Of a stretch of 32,201 bases of DNA, positions 10,795 to 18,604 are shown one piece after another. A model generated the notes under the pieces. It saw only the letters and a program-made list of their open reading frames with translations. It was not told the DNA's origin and did no database searches. Origin of the DNA: an uncultured Acinetobacter sp. (GTDB lineage Bacteria; Pseudomonadota; Gammaproteobacteria; Pseudomonadales; Moraxellaceae); the NCBI RefSeq assembly GCF_947624825.1, contig NZ_CANQLZ010000035.1, positions 1 to 32,201 on the forward strand. Direction: 5' to 3'. The stretch's first letter is position 1. Every line of letters starts with the position of its first letter. Made by a program: the position numbers and the translations under genes.

Positions 10795-12078
10795 TTACCA
10801 GCTTAACGCACCACCCGTTTGATAATCGGTTACGCGTGTTTCAAAGAAGTTTTTCTCTTTACGTAAGTCCATCATTTCAGACATCCATTGGAATGGATTG
10901 GTGACGCCCACAAATTGTTCAGGTAAACCCAATTGAGCCAAACGACGGTTTGCAATGAATTTTAAGTATTCTTCCATCATTGCAGCGTTCATGCCCAACA
11001 CGCCGCGTGGCATGGTGTCTTTGGCATATTCAATTTCAAGCATGGTACCTTCAAGAATCATTTGAATGATTTCTTGTTGGAATTCAGCTGTCCATAACTG
11101 TGGGTTTTCATTCTTGATTTGGTTAATCATGTCGATACCAAAGTTCAAGTGCATTGATTCATCACGTAAGATGTATTGGAATTGCTCAGCAACACCATTC
11201 ATCTTGTTACGACGACCCATCGACAAGATTTGGCTAAAACCACAGTAGAAGAAGATCCCTTCTAACACACAGTAAAATGCAATCAAGTTACGTAGCAAAA
11301 TTTGATCGTTTTCAGGTGTACCTGTTTTAAAGGTCGGATCAGTTAAAGATTGGGTATACTTTAAGCCCCATGCCGCTTTACGTGCCACCGATGGCACTTC
11401 GCGGTACATGTTAAATACTTCACCTTCATCCATCCCTAAAGATTCGATACAGTATTGGTAAGCATGGGTATGAATTGCTTCTTCAAATGCTTGACGCAAT
11501 AAGTATTGACGACATTCAGGGTTAGTAATGTGACGATAGATGGCAAGTACCAAGTTGTTGGCAACCAAAGAATCGGCAGTCGAGAAAAAGCCCAATGAGC
11601 GCATTACAATAGTACGTTCATCTTCAGTTAAGCCGTCTTCTGATTTCCACAAGGCGATGTCGTGGTTCATGTTGACTTCTTGTGGCATCCAGTGGTTAGC
11701 ACAACCATCTAGATATTTTTGCCACGCCCATTCGTATTTAAATGGAACCAATTGGTTTAAGTCAGCACGACAGTTGATCATGGCTTTATCATCAACTTGA
11801 ACACGCTGCGCACCCATCTCAAGTTCTTCAAGACCCGGTGTTGCGTCTAAGTTATTTAGAGCGTGAGATGCTCTTGCCAGCGGATCGGTTGAATCTGCTG
11901 CGGCTCCACGATAGGTTGTAGTGGGTTGTGGTGCTGCCACATTCTTCTGTGGCTGCTCTGTATGAGATACCACTTGCGAATCAGCCGCTTTTTGCGGTTC
12001 GACGGGCGTAGGCTGCTGTTCAGGTGCAGCCGATTTTTGCGAATCATCTTCGAAATCGTCCCAGCTTAGGATAGACAT
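10795..12078 (-). CDS. nrdB: Class Ia ribonucleoside-diphosphate reductase, beta subunit
   Basis: Carries the di-iron tyrosyl-radical cofactor that starts reduction of ribonucleotides in NrdA. The 427 residues include D169 ([10 protein letters not shown]), E200, H203 and radical tyrosine Y207 ([10 protein letters not shown]), a later iron-ligand glutamate in [12 protein letters not shown], and the E/H pair in [10 protein letters not shown]. Their spacing matches E. coli D84/E115/H118/Y122. About 90 N-terminal residues rich in Q, P, A and T precede the conserved core. The C-terminal tail ends TGGALSW, which docks into NrdA in this family. It lies downstream of nrdA on the same strand but about 730 bases away, with two tiny genes in between, so it may have its own promoter. 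Confidence 0.97.
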   Translation of the reverse strand: MSILSWDDFEDDSQKSAAPEQQPTPVEPQKAADSQVVSHTEQPQKNVAAPQPTTTYRGAAADSTDPLARASHALNNLDATPGLEELEMGAQRVQVDDKAMINCRADLNQLVPFKYEWAWQKYLDGCANHWMPQEVNMNHDIALWKSEDGLTEDERTIVMRSLGFFSTADSLVANNLVLAIYRHITNPECRQYLLRQAFEEAIHTHAYQYCIESLGMDEGEVFNMYREVPSVARKAAWGLKYTQSLTDPTFKTGTPENDQILLRNLIAFYCVLEGIFFYCGFSQILSMGRRNKMNGVAEQFQYILRDESMHLNFGIDMINQIKNENPQLWTAEFQQEIIQMILEGTMLEIEYAKDTMPRGVLGMNAAMMEEYLKFIANRRLAQLGLPEQFVGVTNPFQWMSEMMDLRKEKNFFETRVTDYQTGGALSW

Positions 12079-12521
12079 AGTGTTTCTCTTCGTTGCTTTG
12101 TATCTGGTTTAGACATCATCAACAAAGAAGATGTCATGACTATACGCCTAATATTTTGCATTAATATGATTTCTTCTTGATTGATCTACTTTCCTCAAAT
12201 GGAAGAAGGAAGTCACTCATAAGAAAGGATGCGAATAATTTAGGTATATAGAAAGTTTTGAAATTTGCCGCATATTGTAGTCAGAAAGGGCTAAATTTGA
12301 TAGTCCAAAAATGTGTATTGAGGCTAAAAGATGCTCTAAGATTATTTAGATGTTTGTTTTTAATATAAATAATAATTGTAAAAAAATCATCTATTTATAT
12401 TGCATAGATATGCCAAAGCTCACCCTTTTTTAGGTTGGTGAAATTGGTATTTAGCTGAAGAATGAAGACAGTTTAAAAATGATTATGTTGTAGATTATTT
12501 GATCAAGAAAAATTGATCACC
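12079..12521. other. AT-rich intergenic region upstream of nrdB (443 bases)
   Basis: I find no convincing gene here; the longest small frames (27 codons plus strand, 19 codons minus strand) lack ribosome-binding sites. A perfect 7-bp inverted repeat TGATCAA/TTGATCA with a 6-base spacer lies at 12500-12519, just after the stop of the small gene at 12522. It has no T-run on the minus strand, so it is only a weak terminator candidate. The nrdB promoter should be in this stretch; I could not choose one with confidence, nor find a clear NrdR box. Confidence 0.6.
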
Positions 12522-12647
12522 TTACTTAATTTTTTTATTTTTTCGAACCTTTAGTAAAAAGTAAGCCACAGGAACATAAAACAAAATAGCAAAGGAAATA
12601 ATCAGGGCAGCAAGTCCTAACATATAGTTTGGGGTCATTGTTTCCAT
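12522..12647 (-). CDS. Small single-span membrane protein (41 residues) between nrdA and nrdB
   Basis: The frame runs from ATG at 12645-12647 to TAA at 12522-12524. AAGGAA sits 7 bases before the ATG, a good ribosome-binding site. The product starts METMTPNYMLG, has one hydrophobic helix (about residues 9-32, including LIISFAILFYVPVAYFLL) and ends in a strongly basic tail KVRKNKKIK, as expected for a small inner-membrane protein with the tail in the cytosol. I do not recognise the family and assign no function. It follows a terminator-like hairpin at 12690-12713, so it may have its own promoter. Confidence 0.7.
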   Translation of the reverse strand: METMTPNYMLGLAALIISFAILFYVPVAYFLLKVRKNKKIK

Positions 12648-12689
12648 GAAAATTTCCTTTTTTAGCTTAAATGAATTATCTATAGGTTG

Positions 12690-12713
12690 AACAAAAGCCT
12701 CACTTAAGAGGCT
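12690..12713 (-). terminator. Hairpin with T-run after nrdA and the 25-residue gene
   Basis: On the minus strand a 6-bp stem AGCCTC/GAGGCT with a 6-base loop leads into TTTTG. It lies about 20 bases after the stop of the 25-codon frame at 12732. The stem is short, so termination may be partial and allow some read-through toward the next small gene. Confidence 0.5.
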
Positions 12714-12731
12714 AATGTTCTTTTGATAAGA

Positions 12732-12809
12732 CTAGAACTTAATTAGTCCAACTAGAACTATCATAGAGATTGTAAACATAATCACTAAACCCATAGATGT
12801 TTTTTCCAT
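12732..12809 (-). CDS. Tiny membrane protein (25 residues) coupled to nrdA
   Basis: The ATG (12809-12807) overlaps the nrdA stop codon as TAATG, so translation could re-initiate directly after nrdA. The product is one hydrophobic helix: MEKTSMG, then about 15 apolar residues (LVIMFTISMIVLVGL), then IKF and TAG at 12732-12734. Its size and pattern recall YnhF-type tiny membrane proteins, but with only 25 residues I cannot claim homology. A terminator-like hairpin follows. The exact stop-start coupling and the clean transmembrane pattern argue for a real gene. Confidence 0.55.
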   Translation of the reverse strand: MEKTSMGLVIMFTISMIVLVGLIKF

Positions 12810-15625
12810 TACTGACAAGCCTCACAATCAGGATTATCAATTGAACATGCTTGTGGTACTGGTGCTGCTTGCGCAAAACCATCTTCTTCTGCCGCAGCAG
12901 GTTTAGCTTCTACAGGTGCAGCTGTTGGAGCAATCGTTGATTTTACAGCGTTTAACGCGCCGGTATTAATCGTCGATTTCTCAGCAGAAGTTGCACCTAA
13001 AGCACGTAGGTAGTAAGTGGTTTTAAGACCACGTAACCACGCCATTTTATAGGTAATGTCAAGTTTCTTACCGTTTGCACCTGAGATGTAAAGGTTAAGA
13101 GATTGCGCTTGATCAATCCATTTTTGACGACGCGATGCTGCATCTACAATCCAACGTGGCTCAACTTCAAACGCTGTCGCAAAGATCGCTTTTAACTCTT
13201 CAGGGATACGAGAAATTTTCTGTACCGAACCTTCAAAGTGTTTAAGGTCATTCACCATCACCGAATCCCAAAGACCGCGATCTTTTAACGCACGGACTAA
13301 GTACGGGTTGATCACTGTGAATTCACCAGACAGGTTTGATTTCACATATAAGTTTTGGAAAGTAGGTTCAATCGATTGCGACACGCCACAAATGTTAGAA
13401 ATGGTAGCTGTTGGTGCAATCGCCATTACGTTTGAGTTACGCATACCGTCTTTTTGAACTTTGCTACGTAAAGTATCCCAGTCCAAACGTTGTGTACGGT
13501 CAACTTCAAACATGCCTTCAGGACGTGTTTTTGCCACAAGGTTTAATGAGTCAATTGGTAAAATACCTTGATCCCATAATGAACCTTTGAAAGTTTCATA
13601 AGTACCACGTTCAAGCGCTAAATCGCTAGAGGTTTGAATCGCGTAGTACGAAATCACTTCCATTGATTCATCGGCAAAGTTCACAGCCGCATCAGAACCA
13701 TACGCCATACCCATCTCGTACAATGCATCTTGGAAGCCCATGATACCCATACCGACAGGACGGTGTTTTAAGTTTGAATTACGCGCTTGTGGTACAGCGT
13801 AGTAGTTAATGTCAATCACGTTATCAAGCATACGCACTGCTGTTTTTACAGTACGTGCTAATTTTTCGCGATCGAGCACACCACCTTGAACGTGTTGTAC
13901 TAAGTTAATTGAACCTAAGTTACATACCGCGATTTCGTCTTGGTTGGTGTTTAAGGTAATTTCAGTACACAAGTTTGATGAATGCACCACGCCTACGTGT
14001 TGTTGTGGCGAACGTAAGTTACATACGTCTTTAAACGTGATCCACGGATGACCTGTTTCAAACAGCATCGACAACATTTTGCGCCATAAGTCTTTCGCAC
14101 GAATGACTTTATGTAGCATGTTGCTTTCTTTAGCAATGCCTTCGTAGTGAGCATAACGCTCAGCAAATTCTAAACCAGTCAAATCATGCAAATCTGGTGT
14201 TTCAGACGGTGTGAACAGTGTCCATTCTTTGTCTTCAATGACACGCTGCATAAACAAGTCAGGAACCCAGTTGGCTGTGTTCATGTCATGGGTACGACGA
14301 CGGTCATCACCGGTGTTTTTACGAAGCTCTAAGAATTCTTCAATGTCTAAGTGCCAAGTTTCAAGGTATGCACATACTGCACCTTTACGCTTACCACCTT
14401 GGTTCACGGCAACTGCGGTATCATTCGCCACTTTTAAGAACGGTACCACACCTTGTGATTTACCATTGGTGCCTTTGATATACGAGTTTAAAGCACGTAC
14501 TGGTGTCCAGTCGTTACCTAAACCGCCTGCCCATTTTGACAACATCGCGTTATCACGCATTGCGCCATAAATGTTGTAAAGATCATCGGCAATGGTGGTT
14601 AAGTAGCAGCTTGATAACTGTGGACGTAGCGTACCTGAGTTAAACAAGGTTGGTGTAGACGCCATGTAATCAAAGCTAGAGAGTAAGTTATAGAACTCAA
14701 TCGCACGTTCTTCACGGTTTTGTTCGTTTAAGCTTAAGCCCATCGACACACGCATAAAGAACAATTGCGGTAATTCAAAACGTACGCCATCTGAGTGGAT
14801 GAAGTAACGGTCAAATAAAGTTTGTAGACCTAAATAAGTAAATTGGTTTGAGCGTTCTGGTTTGATCGCAGCTGCCAATTTTACAAGGTCAAAGTTCAAT
14901 AATTCTGGAGATAAAAGGTCAAGCTCGATACCCTTCTTTAAGAAAGTCTCTAAAGCATCACCTTCAGCTGTATTGCTTGGTAAATCTAAGAACTCAAGAC
15001 CAGTTGCTACCAAGTTGTCACGTAGTAAACGTGCAGTCACGTAAGTGTAGTTTGGTTCTTGTTCAATACGGGTACGGGTTGCCATCATCATTGTGGTTGA
15101 GATGTCAGTTGCTTTTACCCCGTTGTATAAGTTCTTCACGGTTTCATCTACAATTGCTTGAACATCAATGCCTTCTAAGCCTTCAGCAGCAGTTGCAATC
15201 GTCGCGGTTAATTCACTTAAATCAAGCGGTGTTAACTGACCGTTTTGACCTAAAATTTGTAAGGTTGGATGATGATGAGCATGGGTCGCTTTACGCGCTT
15301 CTGCACGTTGTTCGCGATAAATTACGTAAGCACGCGCCACTTTTTGTTCGCCTGTACGCATCAGTGCCAATTCAACTTGATCTTGAATCTCTTCAATGTG
15401 GATCGTGCCACCTGATGGTAAACGACGTTTGAAGGTATTGAGCACCATATCGGTCAATTGCGCGATACGATCATGAATACGGCTAGATTCAGCACTTGGT
15501 TGGCCTTCAACAGCCAAAAATGCTTTGCCAATGGCAACTGAAATCTTTTCAGCATCAAAAGCGGCAACTTCACCAGTGCGTTTAATCACTTGAAGTTGAC
15601 CGGGGGTCGCTGTGGTTACGCTCAT
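12809..15625 (-). CDS. nrdA: Class Ia ribonucleoside-diphosphate reductase, alpha subunit
   Basis: Reduces ribonucleoside diphosphates to deoxyribonucleotides with the NrdB radical. The 938-residue chain starts with two ATP-cone-like regions in tandem (about residues 10-105 and 120-215), as in the longer Pseudomonas-type NrdA; E. coli has one. The catalytic core shows LSSCYL (first redox cysteine), NLCTEI (Asn, thiyl cysteine and Glu of the active site) and AVCNLGSINL (partner cysteine). The C-terminal swinging arm ends DCEACQ with the shuttle cysteines. AAAGAG 8 bases before the ATG is the ribosome-binding site, directly after a 7-bp hairpin. Candidate NrdR boxes and a promoter lie upstream. 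Its stop overlaps the start of a 25-codon frame. Confidence 0.97.
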   Translation of the reverse strand: MSVTTATPGQLQVIKRTGEVAAFDAEKISVAIGKAFLAVEGQPSAESSRIHDRIAQLTDMVLNTFKRRLPSGGTIHIEEIQDQVELALMRTGEQKVARAYVIYREQRAEARKATHAHHHPTLQILGQNGQLTPLDLSELTATIATAAEGLEGIDVQAIVDETVKNLYNGVKATDISTTMMMATRTRIEQEPNYTYVTARLLRDNLVATGLEFLDLPSNTAEGDALETFLKKGIELDLLSPELLNFDLVKLAAAIKPERSNQFTYLGLQTLFDRYFIHSDGVRFELPQLFFMRVSMGLSLNEQNREERAIEFYNLLSSFDYMASTPTLFNSGTLRPQLSSCYLTTIADDLYNIYGAMRDNAMLSKWAGGLGNDWTPVRALNSYIKGTNGKSQGVVPFLKVANDTAVAVNQGGKRKGAVCAYLETWHLDIEEFLELRKNTGDDRRRTHDMNTANWVPDLFMQRVIEDKEWTLFTPSETPDLHDLTGLEFAERYAHYEGIAKESNMLHKVIRAKDLWRKMLSMLFETGHPWITFKDVCNLRSPQQHVGVVHSSNLCTEITLNTNQDEIAVCNLGSINLVQHVQGGVLDREKLARTVKTAVRMLDNVIDINYYAVPQARNSNLKHRPVGMGIMGFQDALYEMGMAYGSDAAVNFADESMEVISYYAIQTSSDLALERGTYETFKGSLWDQGILPIDSLNLVAKTRPEGMFEVDRTQRLDWDTLRSKVQKDGMRNSNVMAIAPTATISNICGVSQSIEPTFQNLYVKSNLSGEFTVINPYLVRALKDRGLWDSVMVNDLKHFEGSVQKISRIPEELKAIFATAFEVEPRWIVDAASRRQKWIDQAQSLNLYISGANGKKLDITYKMAWLRGLKTTYYLRALGATSAEKSTINTGALNAVKSTIAPTAAPVEAKPAAAEEDGFAQAAPVPQACSIDNPDCEACQ

Positions 15626-15639
15626 TGCATCAACTCTTT

Positions 15640-15657
15640 ATTGGTTTATTAACCAAT
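15640..15657 (-). promoter_or_regulatory. Stem-loop in the nrdA leader next to the ribosome-binding site
   Basis: A perfect 7-bp inverted repeat ATTGGTT / AACCAAT with a 4-base loop lies 15 bases before the nrdA ATG, immediately 5' of its AAAGAG. In RNA it would form a compact hairpin touching the ribosome-binding site. Role unknown. Confidence 0.4.
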
Positions 15658-15719
15658 AAGTTTGTATGGGTTTTACACGGCTAAAATAGGCAAGACTTAC
15701 CCATAGCGTTTGTAAAAAA

Positions 15720-15767
15720 ACACAAGACTTAGTGGTTTAAAGTAGGATTGGGCACAAGATACGGGAA
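15720..15767 (-). promoter_or_regulatory. Candidate tandem NrdR boxes upstream of nrdA
   Basis: Two related 16-base elements begin exactly 32 bases apart: ACACAAGACTTAGTGG at 15720-15735 and GCACAAGATACGGGAA at 15752-15767. They share CACAAGA. Known NrdR sites are pairs of 16-base boxes resembling ACACWATATATWGTGT, about three helical turns apart upstream of nrd genes. By my hand count the first box matches that consensus at about 12 of 16 positions and the second at about 9. The position and spacing are right; the second box is weak. Confidence 0.45.
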
Positions 15768-15784
15768 AATCCGTAGTAGATCAA
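15756..15784 (-). promoter_or_regulatory. Candidate sigma-70 promoter of nrdA
   Basis: On the minus strand TTGATC (15784-15779) and TATCTT (15761-15756) are separated by 17 bases, each matching four of six consensus positions. The -10 element lies inside the second NrdR-like box, as expected for a repressed nrd promoter. This would give a leader of about 120 bases. Confidence 0.4.
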
Positions 15785-15831
15785 TATTGACATTTTAGAA
15801 AAATTTTTGAATTCAACTTCTGCCAAAAAAT

Positions 15832-15878
15832 AAAAAAAGGCAGACTCAATTGCTAAGCCTTGCCCCATAAGGCATAGC
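15832..15878 (-). terminator. Terminator-like structure with a competing stem, upstream of nrdA
   Basis: Read on the minus strand, GCTATGCCTT and AAGGCTTAGC (plus positions 15869-15878 and 15852-15861) form a 10-position stem with one mismatch and a 7-base loop. The AAGGC of that stem can instead pair with GCC followed by a run of T (15841-15832), giving a 5-bp stem and U-tract typical of a weak intrinsic terminator. The two structures exclude each other, like an attenuator. It could also simply end a small minus-strand RNA. No regulator is evident. Confidence 0.35.
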
Positions 15879-16093
15879 ATAGCAAAGCTTGGCAAAAGAG
15901 CATATAGCTAAAGTTGAGGAACACTCAAAAAGTCACAGATTTAATTGTTGTTAGGTAAAAAATAGACAATTTGTGCTTAAAAAATAACATGGCGAAAATA
16001 TAGTCATTCATGCAAAGAGCAATCTATCTACCATCGCTCGTCAAAATATAACAAATTGCTACTTTGATGTATCAGTTTGGTGAATAGCATCTT

Positions 16094-16108
16094 GTTTACA
16101 ATGTAAAC
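16094..16108. promoter_or_regulatory. Perfect palindrome upstream of bfmR, candidate autoregulatory site
   Basis: GTTTACA-A-TGTAAAC, a 7-1-7 perfect palindrome, lies 81 bases before the bfmR ATG and next to TATATT sequences that could be -10 elements. The chance of an exact 14-position match at one place is small. Binding by BfmR itself is an inference from position. Confidence 0.5.
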
Positions 16109-16188
16109 GTGTGTATATTGCAAGATATATTGAAACGTATCTATTGGATTTTTAAAGGATACGTCAAGTTAATAAAGGGGCATTATGC

Positions 16189-16905
16189 ATGAGCCAAGAA
16201 GAAAAGTTACCTAAAATTTTAATTGTTGAAGATGACGAACGTCTTGCACGTTTAACGCAAGAGTATTTGATTCGTAATGGTCTAGAAGTTGGGGTAGAAA
16301 CCGACGGTAATCGCGCCATCCGTCGTATTATTGCTGAGCAACCTGATTTGGTGGTGCTTGATGTGATGTTACCGGGTGCGGATGGTTTAACCATTTGCCG
16401 AGAGGTGCGTCCGCATTTTCATCAACCGATTTTAATGCTCACTGCACGTACCGAAGATATGGACCAAGTGTTGGGTCTAGAAATGGGTGCTGACGATTAC
16501 GTGGCAAAACCTGTGCAACCGCGTGTGTTATTGGCGCGTATTCGTGCTTTATTGCGTCGTACCGATAAAGTTGCTGAAGACGAAGTGGCACAGCGTATTG
16601 AATTTGACGATTTAGTGATTGATAACGGCGGTCGCTCAGTGACTTTAAACGGCAACTTGGTAGACTTTACCAGCGCTGAGTATGACTTATTGTGGTTGTT
16701 GGCGTCTAATGCCGGTCGTATTTTATCGCGTGAAGACATTTTTGAGCGTTTACGTGGCATTGAATATGATGGTCAAGACCGTTCAATTGATGTGCGTATT
16801 TCTCGTATTCGTCCAAAAATTGGCGATGATCCTGAAAATCCAAAACGTATTAAGACAGTACGCAGTAAAGGTTACTTGTTTGTCAAAGAAACCAACGGCA
16901 TGTAA
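16189..16905 (+). CDS. bfmR: OmpR-family response regulator BfmR
   Basis: A 238-residue cytosolic DNA-binding regulator. The receiver domain (about residues 9-122) has the acidic pair in VEDDERL, phospho-acceptor aspartate in VLDVMLPGADG, T in MLTAR and K in VAKPVQPR. The winged-helix effector domain (about residues 140-234) has SREDIFERLRG and IDVRISRIRPKIGDDP. The sequence agrees closely with A. baumannii BfmR as I remember it. In Acinetobacter BfmR governs biofilm formation, envelope stress, capsule and drug tolerance. The start is the second of two nearby ATGs, 9 bases after AAGGGG. bfmS follows after 37 bases. Confidence 0.97.
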   Translation: MSQEEKLPKILIVEDDERLARLTQEYLIRNGLEVGVETDGNRAIRRIIAEQPDLVVLDVMLPGADGLTICREVRPHFHQPILMLTARTEDMDQVLGLEMGADDYVAKPVQPRVLLARIRALLRRTDKVAEDEVAQRIEFDDLVIDNGGRSVTLNGNLVDFTSAEYDLLWLLASNAGRILSREDIFERLRGIEYDGQDRSIDVRISRIRPKIGDDPENPKRIKTVRSKGYLFVKETNGM

Positions 16906-16942
16906 GCTTTTCACGCCACTTTTGATGTAGGACGACTATTTG

Positions 16943-18565
16943 GTGTTTAAACACAGTATTTTTTTGCGCATTTATGCAGGACTTTTGATTTTGATGGTGT
17001 TGGTGGCCTGTTCAGGTTATATCCTCACCCAAATGATCAACTATCAACGTGCGCAAGAATATCGTGAATCGCTCACCGATGGTATGGCCTATATCATAAG
17101 CGAGGGAATTGCACGGCAACCGAATCGGCAACAAAAAGAAGATTGGATATCAGATGCTTCGAGTTTATTGGGCATTCCAATTTTTTATGTAGGTGCCGAC
17201 CAAGTTGCCTTGTCGCGTGCCGAACTGCGCCGCATTGAGCAGCAAAAAGCGGTGGTGCGCTATGAAGCAGAAAATGGCGTAGCTTATGTGGTAATGGGCA
17301 TTAAAAATGACCCACAGCATTACTTGTACGCACAAATTGAAGAAATCACTGAACAGCAAATGAAATTTTTGCCGGTGTTTATTCAAGATTATTTGGCGTA
17401 CTACTCAGGTCAAGAAGCCAAATATTTAGCCAATATTCAACAGCATTTTTCCTATCCTGTCACCATTCAAAGTATCCGCGATTTAGATCTAGATTCTGAA
17501 CAACTGAGTCGTTTGCGTTTGGGCAACGGGATTATTTTATACCGTGACAATGCTTCGATTCGTGGTACCACCATTTCCATTATTAGCCCACTTGAGCGTG
17601 ATCCTAGTCAAGCGATTGTGATTGGTTCTGTGCCTTTATTTAATTGGATGCCATTTGAATTAGCAGCTGGTATTACTTTACTGAGCTTATTTATTTTAAG
17701 TTTAGGGGTGTATGGCTTAATGATTCCAATGCAAGCCAAGCTACGTGAAGTCAATCGGGCTTTAGATCAAATGCAAGGTGGTGATTTATCGGTGCGTTTA
17801 CCGGTTGATGGTACCGATGAGCTTGCCAATTTAGCCACCAGTTATAACAACATGGCTGAACATATCCAACGTTTAATTGAAGCACAACGTGAGTTAATGC
17901 GTGCGGTATCGCATGAGTTGCGTACTCCTGTAGCACGTATTCGTTTTGCTTTAGAGATGTTGGTTGATGAAGACGACTACGACTATCGTGTGCAACAAAT
18001 GGACATGATTGATAAAGATATTGAAGCACTCAATACCTTAATTGATGAAATCATGACTTATGCCAAGCTTGAACAAGGCATGCCGTCTTTAGATTTTGAA
18101 CAAGTATCTTTATTTGAAGTGCTTGACCAAGTTTTAATTGAAACCGAAGCTTTAAAAACTGGCAAAGTGCTGGAATTAATTGCCCCCCCAATTGGTTTGG
18201 AAGTGGAAACCGAACGACGTTATTTACATCGCGTGATTCAAAATTTAGTCGGCAATGCCGTGCGCTACGCCGAGACTCAAGTCATTATGAGTGGTGGCTT
18301 AAACGCAGATGGCATGGCGTATATTTGTGTTGAAGATGATGGGCCGGGCATTCCTCTTGAGGAGCGCGAACGGGTGTTTGAAGCCTTTGCCCGTTTAGAT
18401 GATAGTCGTACCCGTGCATCAGGCGGTTATGGTTTAGGTTTATCCATTGTGAGCCGGATTGCCTATTGGTTTGGCGGCGAGATTCGTATTGATGAAAGTC
18501 CACGTTTGGGTGGGGCGCGTTTTGTAATGACGTGGCCACCTGGGCGCCCAACTAAAAAGAAATAA
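16943..18565 (+). CDS. bfmS: Sensor histidine kinase BfmS
   Basis: The inner-membrane partner of BfmR. It has a transmembrane segment at about residues 6-28, a periplasmic sensor of about 200 residues, a second transmembrane segment at about residues 238-262, and a HAMP region. A HisKA domain follows with H324 in AVSHELRTPVAR, then an ATPase domain with the N-box QNLVGNAVRY, G1 box DDGPGIP and G2 box GYGLGLSIV. I chose the GTG at 16943 (540 residues, N-terminus MFKHSIF as in A. baumannii), 10 bases after AGGA; a TTG one codon earlier is the alternative. The signal sensed is not known. A strong terminator follows. Confidence 0.96.
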   Translation: MFKHSIFLRIYAGLLILMVLVACSGYILTQMINYQRAQEYRESLTDGMAYIISEGIARQPNRQQKEDWISDASSLLGIPIFYVGADQVALSRAELRRIEQQKAVVRYEAENGVAYVVMGIKNDPQHYLYAQIEEITEQQMKFLPVFIQDYLAYYSGQEAKYLANIQQHFSYPVTIQSIRDLDLDSEQLSRLRLGNGIILYRDNASIRGTTISIISPLERDPSQAIVIGSVPLFNWMPFELAAGITLLSLFILSLGVYGLMIPMQAKLREVNRALDQMQGGDLSVRLPVDGTDELANLATSYNNMAEHIQRLIEAQRELMRAVSHELRTPVARIRFALEMLVDEDDYDYRVQQMDMIDKDIEALNTLIDEIMTYAKLEQGMPSLDFEQVSLFEVLDQVLIETEALKTGKVLELIAPPIGLEVETERRYLHRVIQNLVGNAVRYAETQVIMSGGLNADGMAYICVEDDGPGIPLEERERVFEAFARLDDSRTRASGGYGLGLSIVSRIAYWFGGEIRIDESPRLGGARFVMTWPPGRPTKKK

Positions 18566-18592
18566 AAAAAGCCCGCAAATTGCGGGCTTTTT
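18566..18592. terminator. Bidirectional terminator between bfmS and putP
   Basis: The arms AAAAAGCCCGCA and TGCGGGCTTTTT around a 3-base centre make a near-perfect palindrome with A- and T-runs on both sides. It directly follows bfmS on the plus strand and lies 13 bases past the putP stop on the minus strand. Confidence 0.9.
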
Positions 18593-18604
18593 GTTGAGGC
18601 TAAA

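Larger units (their letters stand above)
15785..16188. other. Remainder of the nrdA/bfmR intergenic region
   Basis: Together with 15626-15784 this is a 563-base gene-free stretch between divergent nrdA and bfmR. It holds TCAATATTGA at 15781-15790, the minus-strand terminator-like structure at 15832-15878, and the bfmR palindrome at 16094-16108. TATATT hexamers at 16114-16119 and 16126-16131 are possible -10 elements for bfmR, but I cannot pair either with a good -35. I see no protein-coding frame. Confidence 0.5.

Noticed and set aside
12079..12521. Short plus- and minus-strand frames of 7 to 27 codons
   Set aside because: None has a ribosome-binding site or a recognisable product pattern, unlike the two small frames at 12522 and 12732.
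14211..14570. 119-codon plus-strand frame
   Set aside because: A shadow frame within nrdA, which has all of its active-site motifs on the minus strand.
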